A stretch of DNA of 64,000 nucleotides from Flavobacterium microcysteis (GCF_006385255.1 NZ_VFJE01000052.1:1-64000), one strand, 5' to 3'; numbered from the stretch's first letter, positions 43,427 to 52,974 are shown. Notes: generated by a model from the letters alone, not told the origin. Program-made: numbers and translations.

Positions 43427-44980
43427 CTATTTTGGGTTGAATACCAAAAACGGAATGATCATTTCCTCAAGCGATATTCCGCCATGTTGATAGGTATTTC
43501 GGTAATAGCTGACATAGTGGTTGTAATTGTTCACATAGGCCAGGAAATAATCATTTTTTGCAAAAATATAAGAACTGCTCATATTAATTGCAGGCAGCTG
43601 TACGCTTTTTGGGTCTTTTATAGCAAAAACATCCTTTTCTTCATACGTAAGGCTTCTTCCTGTTTTATAACGAAGGTTTAGGCTGGTGTTCCTATCACCA
43701 ATAACTTTTGATGGATTTTTTACGTTTATCGTACCATGATCGGTTGTCAGGATCAAACGGAAGCCCAATTGCTGAGCTTGCTGTATGATTTCTAAAAGAG
43801 GCGAATTTTTAAACCAGCTTAGTGTAAGAGAGCGATAGGCTTTGTCATTAGAAGCCAATTCTTTTACGACATCCATTTCGGTTTTAGCATGCGAAAGCAT
43901 GTCCACAAAATTATACACAACTGTAACGAGGTCGTTGTTTTTCAATGTCTTGAAATTGTCGACCAGTTTTTTTCCTCCGGCAAAATTGGTAATCTTAAAA
44001 TAATCCTGCTTGATATTCATTCCGAGGCGTTTTAACTGTTCAGTCAGGAATTCCGCTTCATATAGGTTTTTACCTCCGTCTTCTACGTCATTCTTCCAGT
44101 ATTGAGGATATTTTTTTTCCATTTCCAAAGGCGTAAGTCCAGAAAATATGGCATTTCTGGCATATTGTGTAGCCGTTGGAAGAATAGAGAAAAATGGTGT
44201 CTCCTTTTCCAGTTTATAATGGTTGCCAACCACGCTTTCAAAAGCTTTCCATTGGTCGTAACGCAGGTTGTCAATAACAACAAACAATGTAGGACGGTCT
44301 TTCTTCTTTAATTCCGGGAGAACCAGTTCTTTAAAAAGAGTATGGGATAAGGTTGGCCTGTCTGCATTTTGCAAAAACCAATCTTCATAATTACGCTCTA
44401 TAAACTTCCCAAATTGTGAATTGGCTTCAACCTTTTGAGATTCCAGAATTTCAAACATGCTCTGATCGTCAATGTTTTCAAGCTCCAATTCCCAATACAG
44501 TAATTTTTGATACAATTCTATCCAGTCTTCGTAAGAATTTACCATAGCCAATTCCATAGAAATCTTTCGGAACTCTTTTTGGTAGTCTAGTGTAGTCTTT
44601 TCGGAAACAAGTCTTGTATGGTCTAGGTTTTTTTTCAGGCTCAGAAGAATCTGATTCGGATTAACAGGCTTGATAAGATAATCTGCAATTTTGGAGCCTA
44701 TGGCTTCCTCCATGATGTACTCTTCTTCACTTTTTGTGATCATAATGATTGGAGTGGCAGTCTTTTTTTCTTTCATTTCTGAAAGCGTTTCTAAACCGCT
44801 CATACCAGGCATATTTTCATCAAGAAAAACAATATCAAAATTGCCTTCTTCAAAGATATCCAGAGCATCCCGGCCATTATTGCAAGTGGTTACATCATAG
44901 TTTTTTTTCTCAAGAAATAGAATGTGTGGCTTAAGTAGATCAATTTCGTCATCAACCCAGAGTATCTTTATTTTGTCCAT
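43427..44980 (-). CDS. porX: T9SS regulator PorX (response regulator-PglZ)
   Basis: A 517-residue cytoplasmic regulator. The N-terminal receiver domain (1-125) has DDE (12-14), the phospho-acceptor Asp in VFLDENMPG (about 54) and KPV with the conserved Lys. A helical bundle is followed by a PglZ/alkaline-phosphatase-like domain from about residue 210, with LFVVIDNLRYDQWKAF, NFVDMLSHAK and LILTTDHGT, the metal ligands. In Porphyromonas and Flavobacterium, PorX controls type IX secretion and has phosphodiesterase activity. It links to the T9SS cargo genes at the left edge and 35.9 kb. Confidence 0.95.
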   Translation of the reverse strand: MDKIKILWVDDEIDLLKPHILFLEKKNYDVTTCNNGRDALDIFEEGNFDIVFLDENMPGMSGLETLSEMKEKKTATPIIMITKSEEEYIMEEAIGSKIADYLIKPVNPNQILLSLKKNLDHTRLVSEKTTLDYQKEFRKISMELAMVNSYEDWIELYQKLLYWELELENIDDQSMFEILESQKVEANSQFGKFIERNYEDWFLQNADRPTLSHTLFKELVLPELKKKDRPTLFVVIDNLRYDQWKAFESVVGNHYKLEKETPFFSILPTATQYARNAIFSGLTPLEMEKKYPQYWKNDVEDGGKNLYEAEFLTEQLKRLGMNIKQDYFKITNFAGGKKLVDNFKTLKNNDLVTVVYNFVDMLSHAKTEMDVVKELASNDKAYRSLTLSWFKNSPLLEIIQQAQQLGFRLILTTDHGTINVKNPSKVIGDRNTSLNLRYKTGRSLTYEEKDVFAIKDPKSVQLPAINMSSSYIFAKNDYFLAYVNNYNHYVSYYRNTYQHGGISLEEMIIPFLVFNPK

Positions 44981-45261
44981 ATTTTTCGGATAGTTTTATA
45001 GTAACAATTACATCGCAATTTAACACTTTTGTCTTTCGTATCTCTTAAAATTTATGTAAAAATAAACCAATAAAAACACACAGTTTCAAGGTCTGATTCG
45101 AAGATTTTGTTTTGTAATAACGAAAGGAGAAGGAAGCAATTGTGTTATATGAAAAAAAAGATGTAAATTATTGAAATATAATCATTTAATTTTTGTTTTT
45201 ACTAAAATTTTATTAAATTTACGTTACTAAATTGCTTGTGTAACTTAACACTCTTACAATC

Positions 45262-45513
45262 ATGGAAACGGACAGAAACAAAACAATTGAAGAATGGGAT
45301 GTTGAATGGTTTGGCGGTAATCAGACCGTAGCCTACAATAACATGCAAAACCTGAAGTATCTTGAATCAGAAGAATTTAATGAAAAGGCAAAGATGATGT
45401 ATGAAAAATCTCTTGAAGAAGATCATGTTGACTACAGGCCGCATTCTTTTACGAGATCCTCTCTGAGGACGCCAGAAGCCAGGGTAATCACAGAAAACAC
45501 CCCTGACCGATAG
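45262..45513 (+). CDS. Small hydrophilic protein, unknown
   Basis: An 83-residue protein rich in Glu and Asn (starts METDRNKTIEEWDVEWFGG). No signal peptide or membrane helix, no motif recognised. It is followed by a good bidirectional terminator. Function unknown. Confidence 0.6.
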   Translation: METDRNKTIEEWDVEWFGGNQTVAYNNMQNLKYLESEEFNEKAKMMYEKSLEEDHVDYRPHSFTRSSLRTPEARVITENTPDR

Positions 45514-45571
45514 CATTGACGGACAAGTTCGAAATTTTTCGGGCAAATTTATTTAGTTAGCGAATATAAAA

Positions 45572-45598
45572 ACAAAAGGCTCATTCCGAGCCTTTTGT
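45572..45598. terminator. Bidirectional terminator
   Basis: Inverted arms ACAAAAGGCTC (45572-45582) and GAGCCTTTTGT (45588-45598) between convergent genes. Confidence 0.85.
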
Positions 45599-45741
45599 TA
45601 TTTTGTAGAAGTACTGTCTATTACGACATTTTGACTTTCCTGGCTATCATTTGATGAGCCATCATCACAATTGCTACAGCCTGCTATAAAAGCCCAAAAT
45701 AATAGGAGCAGGGTGCTAATGAGTTTCGCATTGTTTTTCAT
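45598..45741 (-). CDS. Small lipoprotein, 47 residues
   Basis: ATG at 45741 to TAA at 45598 on the minus strand. The N-terminus is MKNNAKLISTLLLLFWAFI, then lipobox AGC (Cys22), followed by SNCDDGSSND, an acidic sorting stretch. The rest is a short Ser/Glu-rich tail. No function is known. Confidence 0.55.
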   Translation of the reverse strand: MKNNAKLISTLLLLFWAFIAGCSNCDDGSSNDSQESQNVVIDSTSTK

Positions 45742-45868
45742 AAGATTTTGTTTTTGTTCAATTTCAAATTTTATAAAAATCGGGCAATTTTGTCTTATGT
45801 TTTAAATCTTTTTGTTACATGATTTTTGGTCTTTCATAAATTACATAAAGTAGGCGATATCAATAAAA

Positions 45869-45900
45869 AAAAGGTCTCCCGCACTACTAGGAGACCTTTT
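45869..45900. terminator. Terminator
   Basis: Stem GGTCTCC (45873-45879) / GGAGACC (45890-45896), A run before and T run after, facing the minus-strand gene that ends at 45918. Confidence 0.8.
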
Positions 45901-45917
45901 CTTCAATAAATAGAATT

Positions 45918-46238
45918 CTACTTATTCTTATTTTTTTTGATTTTCACGCCCTTACTACTGTCTTTTGTAACAGGGGCTGTTTTATCGGGATTTACTATTG
46001 TATAATTTTTTGATTGCCCTTTATCTTTAGCTTCTTTTTCTGCTTTGAGATTCTCTTCATTTTTCTTTCTTTCAGCATCTATTTTAGCGGCCCTTTCCTG
46101 CTGAATTTCTGTACTTCGAGGTGGTTCCTGCTGTATTTTATCTTGTATGTCTGCTTGTGGATTGTCGTCTTTATCGATTTGTGCCGAAGCAAAACCAATA
46201 CCTGCAAAAAATGCAACGGCTATAAATATCTTTTTCAT
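45918..46238 (-). CDS. Secreted Lys/Glu-rich protein, unknown
   Basis: A 106-residue protein with a signal peptide (IGFASAQ) and a hydrophilic body of Glu, Lys and Gln (long helix-forming KKNEENLKAEKEAKDK), ending in a Lys/Asn-rich tail. No known fold is recognised. Confidence 0.65.
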   Translation of the reverse strand: MKKIFIAVAFFAGIGFASAQIDKDDNPQADIQDKIQQEPPRSTEIQQERAAKIDAERKKNEENLKAEKEAKDKGQSKNYTIVNPDKTAPVTKDSSKGVKIKKNKNK

Positions 46239-46382
46239 GATTTCTTTTTTTAGCTTTTCTATACTTAAAATTACGGTTTAAAAACAACTTCCCGAAGTTT
46301 AGAGTTCCAATTAACGGCAATTTAACGGCATATATTAAATAGTGTTAATTATACTTTTTAGTTAAAAAATGGCTAACTTGCT

Positions 46383-46390
46383 TATATTTG
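46383..46390 (+). promoter_or_regulatory. Promoter -7 box TATATTTG (HD hydrolase)
   Basis: Exact TAnnTTTG match 20 bases before the GTG start at 46410. Confidence 0.6.
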
Positions 46391-46409
46391 TACTCCAATT
46401 TTAACAACA

Positions 46410-47648
46410 GTGAGCTATACCAACAAACTGAAAATATTTAATGATCCTATTTATGGGTTCATCACGATTCCGGATACACTTTTATATGATTTAATCCAAC
46501 ATCCTTATTTTCAGAGGCTTCGTAGGATTTCGCAAATGGGATTGTCTTATTTGGTATATCCTGGAGCACACCATACGAGATTCCATCATGCTTTAGGTTG
46601 TATGCATATTATGCAGAAAGCTGTCGAAGTACTTCGCTATAAAGGTGTTGTTATTTCAAACGAAGAAGAAAAAGCATTATACATAGCCATTTTATTACAT
46701 GATATAGGACATGGGCCGTTTTCTCATGCTATGGAACATAGTATCGTAGAAAACGTAAACCATGAAGCCATTTCGTTATTGTTTATGAATAAGCTTAATG
46801 AAGAGTTTGACGGGCAGCTTACTTTGGCAATACAGGTTTTTAAAGGCGAGTATCATAGAAAGTTTATGCTGCAGCTAATTTCAAGCCAATTGGACATGGA
46901 TAGGATGGATTACCTAAAAAGAGACAGCTTTTATTCTGGCGTTGCAGAAGGAAATATCAATTCTGACCGATTAATCCAGATGATGAATGTGGTTGATGAT
47001 GTTTTGGTCATTGAAGAAAAAGGAATCTATTCTGTTGAAAAATTTCTGATGGCCAGGAGACTGATGTATTGGCAAGCTTATTTGCATAAAACAAGCTTGG
47101 TGGCTGAAAATATGCTTGTAAGAGTATTAAAAAGAGCAAAGGAATTATCTCAAAAAGGAATTGTTTTGCCATGTAGTGAACCTTTGCTGTATTTTATGCA
47201 ACACAAAGTAGAACTAATCGATTTTGATGATACTGTTCTTGAAAAATTTTCACAGTTAGACGATACTGATATTGTTGCGGCCTTAAAAGCATGGCAGAAT
47301 CACAGCGACTTTATATTGAGCAATTTAAGTAAGATGATTGTAAATCGGGACTTATTGAAAATCAAGCTTAATAGCGAAAAATATACGCCTGAAGATGTAG
47401 AAGAGTTAAAATCAAAGCTGACTAATTTTTACAGGATATCACAACAGGAAGCTTCCTATTTTATATTTAAAGGAAAAATTAAAAACCAGGCTTATAATAA
47501 GGATGTTGAGCCTATCAAAATTTTAAAAAAGGACAGGACGATAGAAGATGTTGTTGAAGCTTCGGATCAGCTCAATCTCAAGGCGCTTTCTAAGCCTGTA
47601 ACCAAATATTTTATTTGTTTCCCAAAAGTACTTGCGGAAAATTCATAA
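46410..47648 (+). CDS. HD-domain phosphohydrolase
   Basis: A 412-residue HD-superfamily protein that starts at a GTG. The metal-binding motif is seen in HHTRFHHALG and LLHDIGHGPFSHAMEH, giving the H...HD...H/D ligand set. Relatives include dGTPase-like nucleotide hydrolases, so nucleotide hydrolysis is plausible. No close match to a named enzyme can be made. The lipid A operon starts 30 bases after its stop. Confidence 0.85.
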   Translation: MSYTNKLKIFNDPIYGFITIPDTLLYDLIQHPYFQRLRRISQMGLSYLVYPGAHHTRFHHALGCMHIMQKAVEVLRYKGVVISNEEEKALYIAILLHDIGHGPFSHAMEHSIVENVNHEAISLLFMNKLNEEFDGQLTLAIQVFKGEYHRKFMLQLISSQLDMDRMDYLKRDSFYSGVAEGNINSDRLIQMMNVVDDVLVIEEKGIYSVEKFLMARRLMYWQAYLHKTSLVAENMLVRVLKRAKELSQKGIVLPCSEPLLYFMQHKVELIDFDDTVLEKFSQLDDTDIVAALKAWQNHSDFILSNLSKMIVNRDLLKIKLNSEKYTPEDVEELKSKLTNFYRISQQEASYFIFKGKIKNQAYNKDVEPIKILKKDRTIEDVVEASDQLNLKALSKPVTKYFICFPKVLAENS

Positions 47649-47665
47649 ATAAAATCAAATTTTTA

Positions 47666-47673
47666 TATTTTTG
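47666..47673 (+). promoter_or_regulatory. Promoter -7 box TATTTTTG (lpx operon)
   Basis: Exact TAnnTTTG match 5 bases before the lpxD ATG, implying a leaderless transcript or use of an upstream promoter. Confidence 0.4.
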
Positions 47674-47678
47674 TCAAG

Positions 47679-48722
47679 ATGAAATTCACAGCAGAACAAA
47701 TAGCAGGTATTTTAGACGGTGAAGTAGTAGGGAATCCCCATGCGGAAGTTTATAAATTGTCAAAAATAGAAGAAGGTTCCGAAGGATCCCTGACATTTTT
47801 GGCAAACCCTAAATACCTTAATTATATTTATACCACTCAAGCAACGATCACGATTGTAAATACTACTTTTACTCCGGAATCTGAAATTGCTACCACACTT
47901 ATTAAGGTGGAAGACGCCTATAAATCTTTTTCAAAATTATTAGAATATTACAATCAGGTGAAGCTGATGAAGTCTGGTATTGAACAGCCTTCCGTAATTT
48001 CTGAAAACGTAACCTATGGAGAAAACCTTTATCTGGGAAGTTTTTGCTATATTGGCAAAAATGTCAAAATAGGGGATAACGTTAAGATATACCCTAATAG
48101 TTTTGTAGGAGATAATGTAACCATTGGTGATAATACGATACTTTTTGCAGGTGTACGTGTCTATTCCGAAACAGAAATTGGCAAAGGATGCACAATCCAT
48201 TCAGGAGCTATTATAGGTTCTGATGGTTTTGGTTTTGTGCCAAATGAAGAAGGAATTTACAGTAAAGTGCCGCAAATTGGTAATGTTATTATTGAAGATA
48301 ATGTAGACATCGGTTCCTGTACAACCATTGATAGGGCTACATTAGGTTCTACTATTATTAAAAAAGGTGTTAAGCTTGATAACCAAATCCAGATTGCGCA
48401 CAATGTTGTAATTGGTGAAAATACAGTTATAGCATCGCAAACAGGTGTTGCAGGCTCTACCAAAATAGGTAATAACTGCATTATTGGCGGTCAGGTAGGT
48501 ATAGTGGGACATATTACTATAGGTAACGGTGTGCGTATTCAAGCACAATCAGGAGTGGGTAAAAACCTTGCTGATGGAGAAACAGTTCAGGGTAGTCCTG
48601 CATTAGGCTATTCCGATTTTAATAAATCGTATGTTCATTTCAGGAATTTGCCTAAAATAGTATCAGACATAGAAGCCTTAAAAAAACAAGTAACAAACGA
48701 AAATAGCATAAACAATGGTTAA
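47679..48722 (+). CDS. lpxD: UDP-3-O-(3-hydroxyacyl)glucosamine N-acyltransferase
   Basis: At 347 residues it is LpxD of usual length. It adds the N-linked hydroxyacyl chain to the lipid A precursor. The N-terminal domain (1-100) is followed by a left-handed beta-helix of hexapeptide repeats (such as IGDNVKIYPNSFVGDNVTIG), with the predicted catalytic His in QIAHNVVIG. It overlaps the lpxC-fabZ start by 8 bases. A second LpxD-like gene lies 4 kb downstream in the same run. Confidence 0.93.
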   Translation: MKFTAEQIAGILDGEVVGNPHAEVYKLSKIEEGSEGSLTFLANPKYLNYIYTTQATITIVNTTFTPESEIATTLIKVEDAYKSFSKLLEYYNQVKLMKSGIEQPSVISENVTYGENLYLGSFCYIGKNVKIGDNVKIYPNSFVGDNVTIGDNTILFAGVRVYSETEIGKGCTIHSGAIIGSDGFGFVPNEEGIYSKVPQIGNVIIEDNVDIGSCTTIDRATLGSTIIKKGVKLDNQIQIAHNVVIGENTVIASQTGVAGSTKIGNNCIIGGQVGIVGHITIGNGVRIQAQSGVGKNLADGETVQGSPALGYSDFNKSYVHFRNLPKIVSDIEALKKQVTNENSINNG

Positions 48723-50103
48723 ACAGAAGACCATCAAGAATGAAATCTCGCTAACAGGCGTGGGATTGCATACTGGTAAAGAAGTAAAAATGACTTTCAA
48801 GCCTGCTCCGGTAAACAATGGTTTTACATTTGTAAGAGTAGATTTAGAAGGCCAGCCTATTATTGAAGCAGATGCCAACTATGTAGTAAATACACAGCGT
48901 GGCACCAACTTGGAGAAAAAAGGAGTAAAAATCCAAACTTCTGAACACGTATTGGCAGCATTCATTGGTTGCGATATCGATAACGTTATTATTGAATTGG
49001 ATGCTTCTGAACCGCCAATCATGGACGGATCATCAAAATTCTTCGTTGAAGCAATTGAAAAAGCGGGAATCGAAGAACAAGATACAGAGCGTAAAGTATA
49101 TGTTGTAAAAGAAGTTATTTCATATACTGACGAAGCTACCGGAAGTGAAATTTTGGTAATGCCATCTGATGATTATCAAGTAACCGCTATGGTTGATTTT
49201 GGTACTAAGGTTCTAGGTACCCAGAATGCTACGATGAAAAGTATTTCTGATTTTAAGACAGAAATTGCCGATGCAAGAACTTTTAGTTTCCTTCACGAAT
49301 TAGAAGCATTGCTTGAAAATGGACTGATAAAAGGAGGCGACCTAAACAATGCTATTGTTTATGTTGACAAAGAAATTTCTGAAAGCACTATGGAAAATCT
49401 GAAAGTGGCTTTTGGAAAAGAAAAAATCTCGGTAAAACCAAACGGGATTTTAGATAACCTGACCTTGCATTATCCAAACGAAGCAGCTCGTCACAAACTA
49501 CTTGACGTTGTTGGAGATTTGGCTTTAATCGGAACCAGAATTAAAGGAAAGGTTATTGCTAATAAGCCGGGGCATTTTGTGAATACGCAATTCGCTAAAA
49601 AAATGTCTAAAATCATCAAAATTGAACAAAGAAATCAGGTACCTGTTTATGATTTAAATCAGGAACCGTTGATGGATATTCACAAAATCATGAGCATTTT
49701 GCCTCACAGACCTCCATTTTTGTTTATCGACAGAATTATTGAAATGTCAGATACGCACGTGGTTGGTTTGAAAAATGTGACAATGAACGAAAGTTTCTTT
49801 GTTGGACATTTTCCTGGAGCGCCAGTAATGCCAGGTGTTATCATTGTAGAAGCGATGGCACAATCAGGTGGAATTTTGATTTTGAGTTCTGTTCCGGATC
49901 CTGAAAATTACCTAACTTATTTTATGAAAATTGATAATGTGAAATTCAAGCACAAAGTTTTGCCTGGAGACACATTGATTTTCAAATGTGATTTAATTTC
50001 TCCAATCAGAAGAGGAATTTGTCACATGCAAGCGAATGCTTATGCCAATGGAAAATTAGTGGCTGAAGCAGAATTAATGGCGCAAATCGCTAAAATTAAC
50101 TAA
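48715..50103 (+). CDS. lpxC-fabZ: Bifunctional LpxC-FabZ
   Basis: A 462-residue fusion. Residues 1-300 are LpxC (UDP-3-O-acyl-GlcNAc deacetylase), with Zn ligands in TSEHVLAAF, and ARHKLLDVVGDLAL (HKxxD). Residues 310-460 are FabZ (3-hydroxyacyl-ACP dehydratase), with the hotdog helix and catalytic His in FVGHFPGAPVMPGV and Glu in VEAMAQSGG. The fusion is a Bacteroidota trait and ties lipid A deacetylation to fatty-acid elongation in one polypeptide. It sits between lpxD and lpxA. Confidence 0.95.
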   Translation: MVKQKTIKNEISLTGVGLHTGKEVKMTFKPAPVNNGFTFVRVDLEGQPIIEADANYVVNTQRGTNLEKKGVKIQTSEHVLAAFIGCDIDNVIIELDASEPPIMDGSSKFFVEAIEKAGIEEQDTERKVYVVKEVISYTDEATGSEILVMPSDDYQVTAMVDFGTKVLGTQNATMKSISDFKTEIADARTFSFLHELEALLENGLIKGGDLNNAIVYVDKEISESTMENLKVAFGKEKISVKPNGILDNLTLHYPNEAARHKLLDVVGDLALIGTRIKGKVIANKPGHFVNTQFAKKMSKIIKIEQRNQVPVYDLNQEPLMDIHKIMSILPHRPPFLFIDRIIEMSDTHVVGLKNVTMNESFFVGHFPGAPVMPGVIIVEAMAQSGGILILSSVPDPENYLTYFMKIDNVKFKHKVLPGDTLIFKCDLISPIRRGICHMQANAYANGKLVAEAELMAQIAKIN

Positions 50104-50113
50104 AAAGAAATTT

Positions 50114-50899
50114 ATGAATCAACCGTTAGCATACGTTCATCCAGGCGCAAAAATCGCTAAAAACGTTGTAATCGAACCGTTCACAACTATTCATAATAAT
50201 GTAGTAATTGGTGACGGAACTTGGATTGGATCCAACGTGACGATTATGGAAGGAGCGAGAATCGGAAAAAACTGTAATATATTTCCCGGAGCTGTAATTT
50301 CTGCAGTACCACAGGATTTGAAATTTGGAGGAGAAGATTCTTTGGCAATTATTGGAGACAATACAACAATCAGAGAATGTGTAACTGTAAATAGAGGAAC
50401 TGTTGCCTCAGGACAGACTGTAATTGGTAATAATTGTTTAATTATGGCAACTGCGCACATTGCACACGATTGTCATGTAGGTAACAATGCAATTATTGTA
50501 AACGGTGTACTTTTAGGAGGACACGTTACTATTGGAAATTATGCAATTATCGGAGGACTTTCAGCTGTTCACCAATTTATTAGCGTTGGTGATCACGCTA
50601 TGATCTCAGGTGGGTCTTTATTAAGAAAAGACGTGCCTCCGTATACAAAAGCGGCAAAAGAACCGCTATCATACGTTGGAATCAATTCTGTTGGATTAAG
50701 AAGAAGAGGATTTACAACTGAGAAAATCCGCGAGATCCAGGAAATCTATAGAATTTTATATCAAAAAAACTATAACACAACTCAAGCTTTAGGAATCATT
50801 GAAGCAGAAATGGAAGCGACTCCAGAAAGAGACGAAATTATCCTTTTCATCAGAAACTCGTCAAGAGGTGTTATGAAAGGATATACAGGAATTTACTAA
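50114..50899 (+). CDS. lpxA: Acyl-[ACP]-UDP-N-acetylglucosamine O-acyltransferase
   Basis: At 261 residues it is LpxA, catalysing the first committed step of lipid A synthesis. A left-handed beta-helix of hexapeptide repeats, the catalytic His predicted in MATAHIAHDCHVGNN, then ISGGSLLRKDVPPYTKAA and a helical tail (EIQEIYRILYQ). It starts 10 bases after lpxC-fabZ. Confidence 0.95.
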   Translation: MNQPLAYVHPGAKIAKNVVIEPFTTIHNNVVIGDGTWIGSNVTIMEGARIGKNCNIFPGAVISAVPQDLKFGGEDSLAIIGDNTTIRECVTVNRGTVASGQTVIGNNCLIMATAHIAHDCHVGNNAIIVNGVLLGGHVTIGNYAIIGGLSAVHQFISVGDHAMISGGSLLRKDVPPYTKAAKEPLSYVGINSVGLRRRGFTTEKIREIQEIYRILYQKNYNTTQALGIIEAEMEATPERDEIILFIRNSSRGVMKGYTGIY

Positions 50900-50936
50900 G
50901 AATTAAAGAAAAACAAAAAAACGAAATAACAAACAA

Positions 50937-51503
50937 ATGGCAAGTACTGCAGACATTAGAAACGGATTGTGTATTAAATTCAACCACGATATTTATAAAA
51001 TTGTTGAGTTCCTTCACGTAAAGCCTGGAAAAGGACCGGCTTTCGTTAGAACAAAACTAAAAAGTTTGACTTCAGGTAAAGTTTTAGATAATACTTTTTC
51101 TGCAGGACATAAAATTGATGTAATCCGTGTTGAAACACATACTTTTCAATTCCTATATGCTGAAGGAAATGAATTTCATTTCATGAATGCAGAATCTTTT
51201 GAGCAAATTTCATTAAACAAAGATGTGCTTGATGCACCAGACTTATTGAAAGAAGGAACTAATGTAATGATCCAGATCAATACAGAAACTGATTTGCCTC
51301 TTTCAGTAGATATGCCGGCTTCTATCATATTAGAAGTTACGTATGCAGAGCCAGGAGTAAAAGGAAATACAGCTACAAACGCTACAAAACCGGCTACTGT
51401 TGAAACAGGAGCTTCTGTAAACGTTCCTTTGTTTATCAATGAAGGTGATAAAATCAAAATTGATACCGCTACAGGGGCTTACATGGAGCGTGTAAAAGAA
51501 TAA
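50937..51503 (+). CDS. efp: Translation elongation factor P
   Basis: At 188 residues it has the usual three beta-barrel domains. It relieves stalling at polyproline. The loop that carries the modified residue reads VKPGKGPAF, keeping a Lys at the usual position. No EpmA/EpmB-type lysylation genes are visible nearby, so the modification state is unknown. It stands 37 bases after lpxA and is followed by a terminator. Confidence 0.95.
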   Translation: MASTADIRNGLCIKFNHDIYKIVEFLHVKPGKGPAFVRTKLKSLTSGKVLDNTFSAGHKIDVIRVETHTFQFLYAEGNEFHFMNAESFEQISLNKDVLDAPDLLKEGTNVMIQINTETDLPLSVDMPASIILEVTYAEPGVKGNTATNATKPATVETGASVNVPLFINEGDKIKIDTATGAYMERVKE

Positions 51504-51521
51504 TTAAATTAGTAAATTTGG

Positions 51522-51554
51522 AAATGAGATAGCTTTTTGGTTATCTCATTTTCT
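51522..51554 (+). terminator. Terminator after efp
   Basis: Inverted arms AATGAGATA (51523-51531) and TATCTCATT (51542-51550) with T-rich tail. The next lpxD copy begins at 51585. Confidence 0.65.
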
Positions 51555-51584
51555 TATTAGCTCAATTTCTAATTTGCGACCAAT

Positions 51585-52514
51585 ATGAAATTTCCTAAAA
51601 CACAGACCTTAAAAGAAGTTGCTGACATTATTGGCAGCAAATATATTGGCGATCCAAGTTTTCCGGTTTACGGAATGAACGAGATTCATGTCGTAGAACC
51701 CGGAGATATTGTCTTTGTAGACCACCCAAAATATTACGATAAAGCGTTACATTCTGCTGCTACGATTATTTTAATCAATAAAGAAGTTGAATGCCCGGAA
51801 GGAAAAGCATTGCTTATTTCTGACGATCCTTTTCGGGATTTTAATAAACTGACCAAACATTTCAGACCTTTCAGAGCTACTGACAATGCGATTTCTCTAA
51901 GTGCAATAATTGGCGAAGGAACTTATATTCAGCCAAATTGCTTTATTGGGAATCATGTCAAAATAGGAAAGAACTGTATCATTCACTCTAATGTTTCCAT
52001 ATACGACCATACTGTTATTGGCGACAATGTAATAATACATGCCGGAGCTATTTTAGGAGCCGATGCCTTTTATTATAAAAAACGCCCGGAAGGTTTTGAC
52101 CAGCTTATTTCAGGAGGTAGAGTTGTTATTGAAGATAATGTTGGAATAGGCGCATTATGCACTATCGATCGCGGAGTAACTGGTGATACAACCATTGGCG
52201 AAGGATCAAAACTGGATAATCAGGTTCATATTGGACATGATACGGTAGTTGGAAAAAAATGCCTTATTGCAGCACAGACCGGAATAGCAGGCTGTGTTAA
52301 AATTATGGACGAAGTAACCATTTGGGGACAAGTAGGCGTTGCCAGCAGTCTAACGATAGGAGAAAAGGCTGTTGTTATGGCGCAGTCAGGTGTTACAAAA
52401 TCATTGGAAGGAGGCAAAACTTATTTTGGAACTCCTGCCGATGAAGCTCGTGAAAAATTAAAACAGTATGCCAATGTTAAGAAAATTCCGGAAATCCTTA
52501 GTAAACTGAAATAA
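51585..52514 (+). CDS. LpxD-like N-acyltransferase (second copy)
   Basis: A 309-residue second LpxD-type protein. It has the N-terminal domain (YPVYG-like 'FPVYGMNEIHVVEPGDIVFVDHP') split by hexapeptide repeats and the predicted catalytic His in HIGHDTVVG. It differs enough from the first lpxD to be a paralogue, so it may use another chain length or acyl-carrier. The position after efp is common in Flavobacteria. Both copies can act in lipid A. Confidence 0.85.
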   Translation: MKFPKTQTLKEVADIIGSKYIGDPSFPVYGMNEIHVVEPGDIVFVDHPKYYDKALHSAATIILINKEVECPEGKALLISDDPFRDFNKLTKHFRPFRATDNAISLSAIIGEGTYIQPNCFIGNHVKIGKNCIIHSNVSIYDHTVIGDNVIIHAGAILGADAFYYKKRPEGFDQLISGGRVVIEDNVGIGALCTIDRGVTGDTTIGEGSKLDNQVHIGHDTVVGKKCLIAAQTGIAGCVKIMDEVTIWGQVGVASSLTIGEKAVVMAQSGVTKSLEGGKTYFGTPADEAREKLKQYANVKKIPEILSKLK

Positions 52515-52516
52515 AA

Positions 52517-52879
52517 ATGACACCAAAAGAAATCGTACAGAATTTTTACAAGTCGGATGCACTTCTTGATTCGAATATCATGGAATTGTCATTACATCCT
52601 GAAGTTATTTTAGATTGGAATAGCTCTAAAGGATTTTTGCAGATGAATAAGGCTGAAATATTGGCTTTATCTGCCGAACTTCAGATTGCCTATACACGAT
52701 CAAAAATTCGAATCAGCCATATTCTGGAAGAAGAAAATTTGGTTTCTGTTCGGTATTCACACTATGTAAAAACATTTGAAAACCCAAGAGAAGAGATGCT
52801 TTTGGCCCATTTTATGGTAATCTGGGAAATAAAAGACGACAAACTTTACAGAGGATTTCAAATGAGCCAACTGTCCTGA
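52517..52879 (+). CDS. NTF2-like/SnoaL-fold protein
   Basis: A 120-residue protein (starts MTPKEIVQNFYKSDALLD) with the NTF2-like fold: an N-terminal helix with YKSD, central HPEVILDWNSSKG and a C-terminal strand LAHFMVIWEIKDDKLYRGFQM. The cone-shaped pocket binds small ligands or catalyses isomerisation in relatives. It follows the second lpxD by 2 bases, so it is in the same transcript, but no substrate is evident. Confidence 0.75.
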   Translation: MTPKEIVQNFYKSDALLDSNIMELSLHPEVILDWNSSKGFLQMNKAEILALSAELQIAYTRSKIRISHILEEENLVSVRYSHYVKTFENPREEMLLAHFMVIWEIKDDKLYRGFQMSQLS

Positions 52880-52929
52880 TTTCTTAAATATTTAAGTATA
52901 AAAAACTTTCCTATTAGGCATCAAAACCT

Positions 52930-52937
52930 TACTTTTG
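52930..52937 (+). promoter_or_regulatory. Promoter -7 box TACTTTTG (sucD)
   Basis: Exact TAnnTTTG match, 37 bases before the sucD ATG. Confidence 0.6.
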
Positions 52938-52974
52938 CAACACCATTCAAAAAAATAAATTTAAAAAATATATT

